Part shown: positions 62,605 to 64,000 of the stretch, piece after piece | Layout: each line of letters begins with the position of its first letter | How positions within the stretch are numbered: the first letter of the stretch is position 1 | Source of the DNA: Clusia tigrina | Taxonomy: Eukaryota > Arthropoda > Insecta > Diptera > Clusiidae | Reading direction: 5' to 3' | Assembly (NCBI GenBank): GCA_920105625.2 | Contig: OV050032.1 | Coordinates: 71,343,879 to 71,407,878 of the forward strand | DNA: 64,000 nucleotides | Notes under the pieces: model-generated | Told to the model about the DNA's origin: nothing | What the model saw: the letters and a program-made list of their open reading frames with translations, nothing else | The model's database searches: none | Translations under genes and position numbers: made by a program

Positions 62605-64000
62605 GGCTCGAGTACGTTATTGTTACAAAATTTCAAGGTTCTATGACGCTCCAGTAAAAAGTTGCAAGCATTTGTATGTTGCAAACTTTGATAGATGTAG
62701 GTTATACCATATAGAAGTTAATGCCATTTGAAGTTTTTATCAGTGTTTGATTTGGGACTCAAGGGTAGCATAGCTTTGAGCGATAGCTTAAATTGACAAG
62801 AGGTTCGAGTACTTTATTGTTACACACTTTCAAGGTTTTATGACGCTCCAGTAAAAAGTTACAAGCATTTGAATGTTGCAAACTTTGATAGGTGTAGGAC
62901 GTACCGCATAGTAGTTAGAGCCATTTGAAATTTTACCAGTGTTTGATTTGGAACTCAAGGGTAGCATTGCTTTGAGCGATAGCATAAATTGACAAGAGGC
63001 TCGAGTACTTGATTGTTAAAAAATTTCAAGGTTTTATGACGCTCCAGTCAAAAGTTACAAGCATTTGTCTGTTGCAAACGTTGATAGGTGTAGGACGTAC
63101 TGTATAGAAGTTAGGGCCATTTGAAGTTTTATCAGTGTTTGATTTGGGACTCAAGGGTAGCATAGCTTTGAGCGATAACTTAAATTGACAAGAGGCTCGA
63201 GTACTTTATTGTTACAAAATTTCAAGGTTTTATGACGCTCCAGTAAAAAGTTACAAGCATTTGTATGTTGCAAACTTTGATAGGTGTAGGACGTACCGTA
63301 TAGAAGTTAGGGCCATTTGAAGTTTTATCAGTGTTTGATTTGGGACTCAAGGGTAGCATAGCTTTGAGCGATAGCTTAATATGACAAGAGGCTCGAGTAC
63401 TTTATTGTTACAACATTTCAAGGTTTAATGACGCTCCAGTAAAAAGTTACAAGCATTTCTATGTTACAAACTTTGATAAGTGTAGACCGTACCGTATAGA
63501 AGTTATTGCCATTTGTAGTTTTATCAGTGTTTGATTTGAGACTCAAGGGTAGCGTAGCTTTGAGCGATAGCTTAAATGGACAAGAGGCTCGAGTACTTTA
63601 TTGTTACACACTTTCAAGGTTTTATGACGCTCCAGTAAAAAGTTACAAGCATTTGTATGTTGCAAACTTTGATAGGTGTAGGACGTACCGTGTAGAAGTT
63701 AGGGCCATTTGAAGTTTTATCAGTGTTTGATTTGGGACTCAAGGGTAGCATAGCTTTGAGCGATAGCTTTAATTTGACTAGAGGCTCGAGTACTTTATTG
63801 TTACACACTTTCAAGGTTTATGACGCTCCAGTAAAAAGTTACAAGCATTTGAATGTTGCAAACTTTGATAGGTGAGAAGTTAGGGCCATTTGAAGTTTTA
63901 TCAGTGTTTGTTTTGGGACTCAAGGGTAGCATAGCTTTGAGCGATAGCTTAAATTGACAAGAGGCTCGAGTACTTTATTGTTACAAAATTTCAAGGTTTT
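62605..64000. repeat. 3,122-bp HOR, copy 3 (cut by window end)
   Basis: The marker GAGTACGTTATTG is at 62,613. About 1.4 kb of the unit is present and carries the same tags, including GATAGGTGAGAAG at 63,874. Differences from copy 2 include ATAGTAGTTAGAGCC near 62,910 and CATTTGTCTGTTGC near 63,068. The HOR probably continues past the window. Confidence 0.85.

Larger units (their letters stand above)
1..64000. repeat. 196-bp satellite DNA array, head-to-tail, spans the whole window
   Basis: Every part of the window is a copy of one 196-bp unit in the same orientation. Landmarks in order are CATTTGAAG, TTTGATTTGGGACTCAAGG, GAGCGATAGCTTAAATTG, GGCTCGAGTACTTTATTG, TTTCAAGGTTTTATGACG, CTCCAGTAAAAAGTTACAAG, CATTTGTATGTTGCAAAC and GATAGGTGTAGGACGTACCG. 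The period is shown directly by landmark spacing: 31, 227, 423 and so on up to 36,487. The consensus has about 73 G+C in 196 bases, with more G (47) than C (26). An XhoI site (CTCGAG) is kept in most units. No unique flanking DNA is present at either end, so the array extends beyond the window. Satellite blocks of this kind belong to eukaryotic centromeric or heterochromatic regions (known of the class). The species and any kinetochore role cannot be read from the sequence. Confidence 0.98.

Noticed and set aside
1..64000. CRISPR array
   Set aside because: The whole 196-bp unit is repeated. There are no short repeats separated by unique spacers, and no cas genes.
1..64000. CENP-B box or telomere repeats
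   Set aside because: No stretch of the consensus fits the CENP-B box pattern with its TTCG and CGGG cores, and there are no runs of TTAGGG or TTTAGGG.
1..64000. Tandem rRNA or tRNA/5S gene cluster
   Set aside because: The unit shows no recognisable 5S, tRNA A/B box or rRNA sequence, and substitutions fall throughout the unit without a conserved gene-like core.
1..64000. Undescribed defence or enzymatic system
   Set aside because: There is no coding capacity beyond by-product frames. The interest of the window lies in repeat architecture, not in a gene system.

Overview
The window is one uninterrupted block of satellite DNA. It is a head-to-tail array of a 196-bp, AT-rich monomer (about 37% G+C in the consensus). 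About 326 units fill all 64,000 bases, all in the same orientation. I see no gene, RNA gene, transposon, CRISPR array or unique sequence. The short open reading frames are by-products of the repeat. Arrays of this size with layered higher-order repeats (HORs) are typical of eukaryotic centromeric or other constitutive heterochromatin. The monomer is near nucleosome-repeat length. I do not recognise the family; a plant source is plausible but is only a guess.

Layout. Monomer phase is counted from the CATTTGAAG box, which falls at 31+196k. (1) 1-36,611: 187 consecutive monomers with no net insertion or deletion. The variants form a canonical 14-monomer HOR (types J-K-L-M-N-A-B-C-D-E-F-G-H-I, best seen at 6,499-9,242) plus shortened and hybrid versions. 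This domain contains a giant tandem duplication, 7,802-20,345 (64 monomers) and 20,346-34,849 (74 monomers). The size difference is fully explained by a 1,764-bp (9-monomer) tandem duplication at 20.5-24.1 kb and a one-monomer loss near 9.28 kb. (2) about 36.6-42.5 kb: less regular, with scattered small indels and an out-of-register 24-bp junction at 38,137-38,184. (3) about 42.5-48.5 kb: two copies of a roughly 3-kb block, the second carrying a broken monomer near 46.7 kb. (4) about 48.5-56.3 kb: mixed monomers including two 1,569-bp tandem copies (50.04-53.18 kb). (5) about 56.36 kb to the end: a 3,122-bp HOR of 16 monomers, present two full times plus a partial third, tagged by a 15-bp deletion.

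How it works together: the sequence records repeated unequal exchange between monomers in register (left) and sometimes out of register (right), plus short conversion-like tracts. Each monomer carries a dyad (about 32 nt) that can fold into a hairpin. The variant with the best hairpin (GTTGCAAG) rises from about 1 in 14 monomers on the left to 8 in 16 in the right-end HOR. All coordinates and difference counts were made by eye. Boundaries of repeat copies are uncertain by tens of bases because neighbouring monomers are nearly identical.
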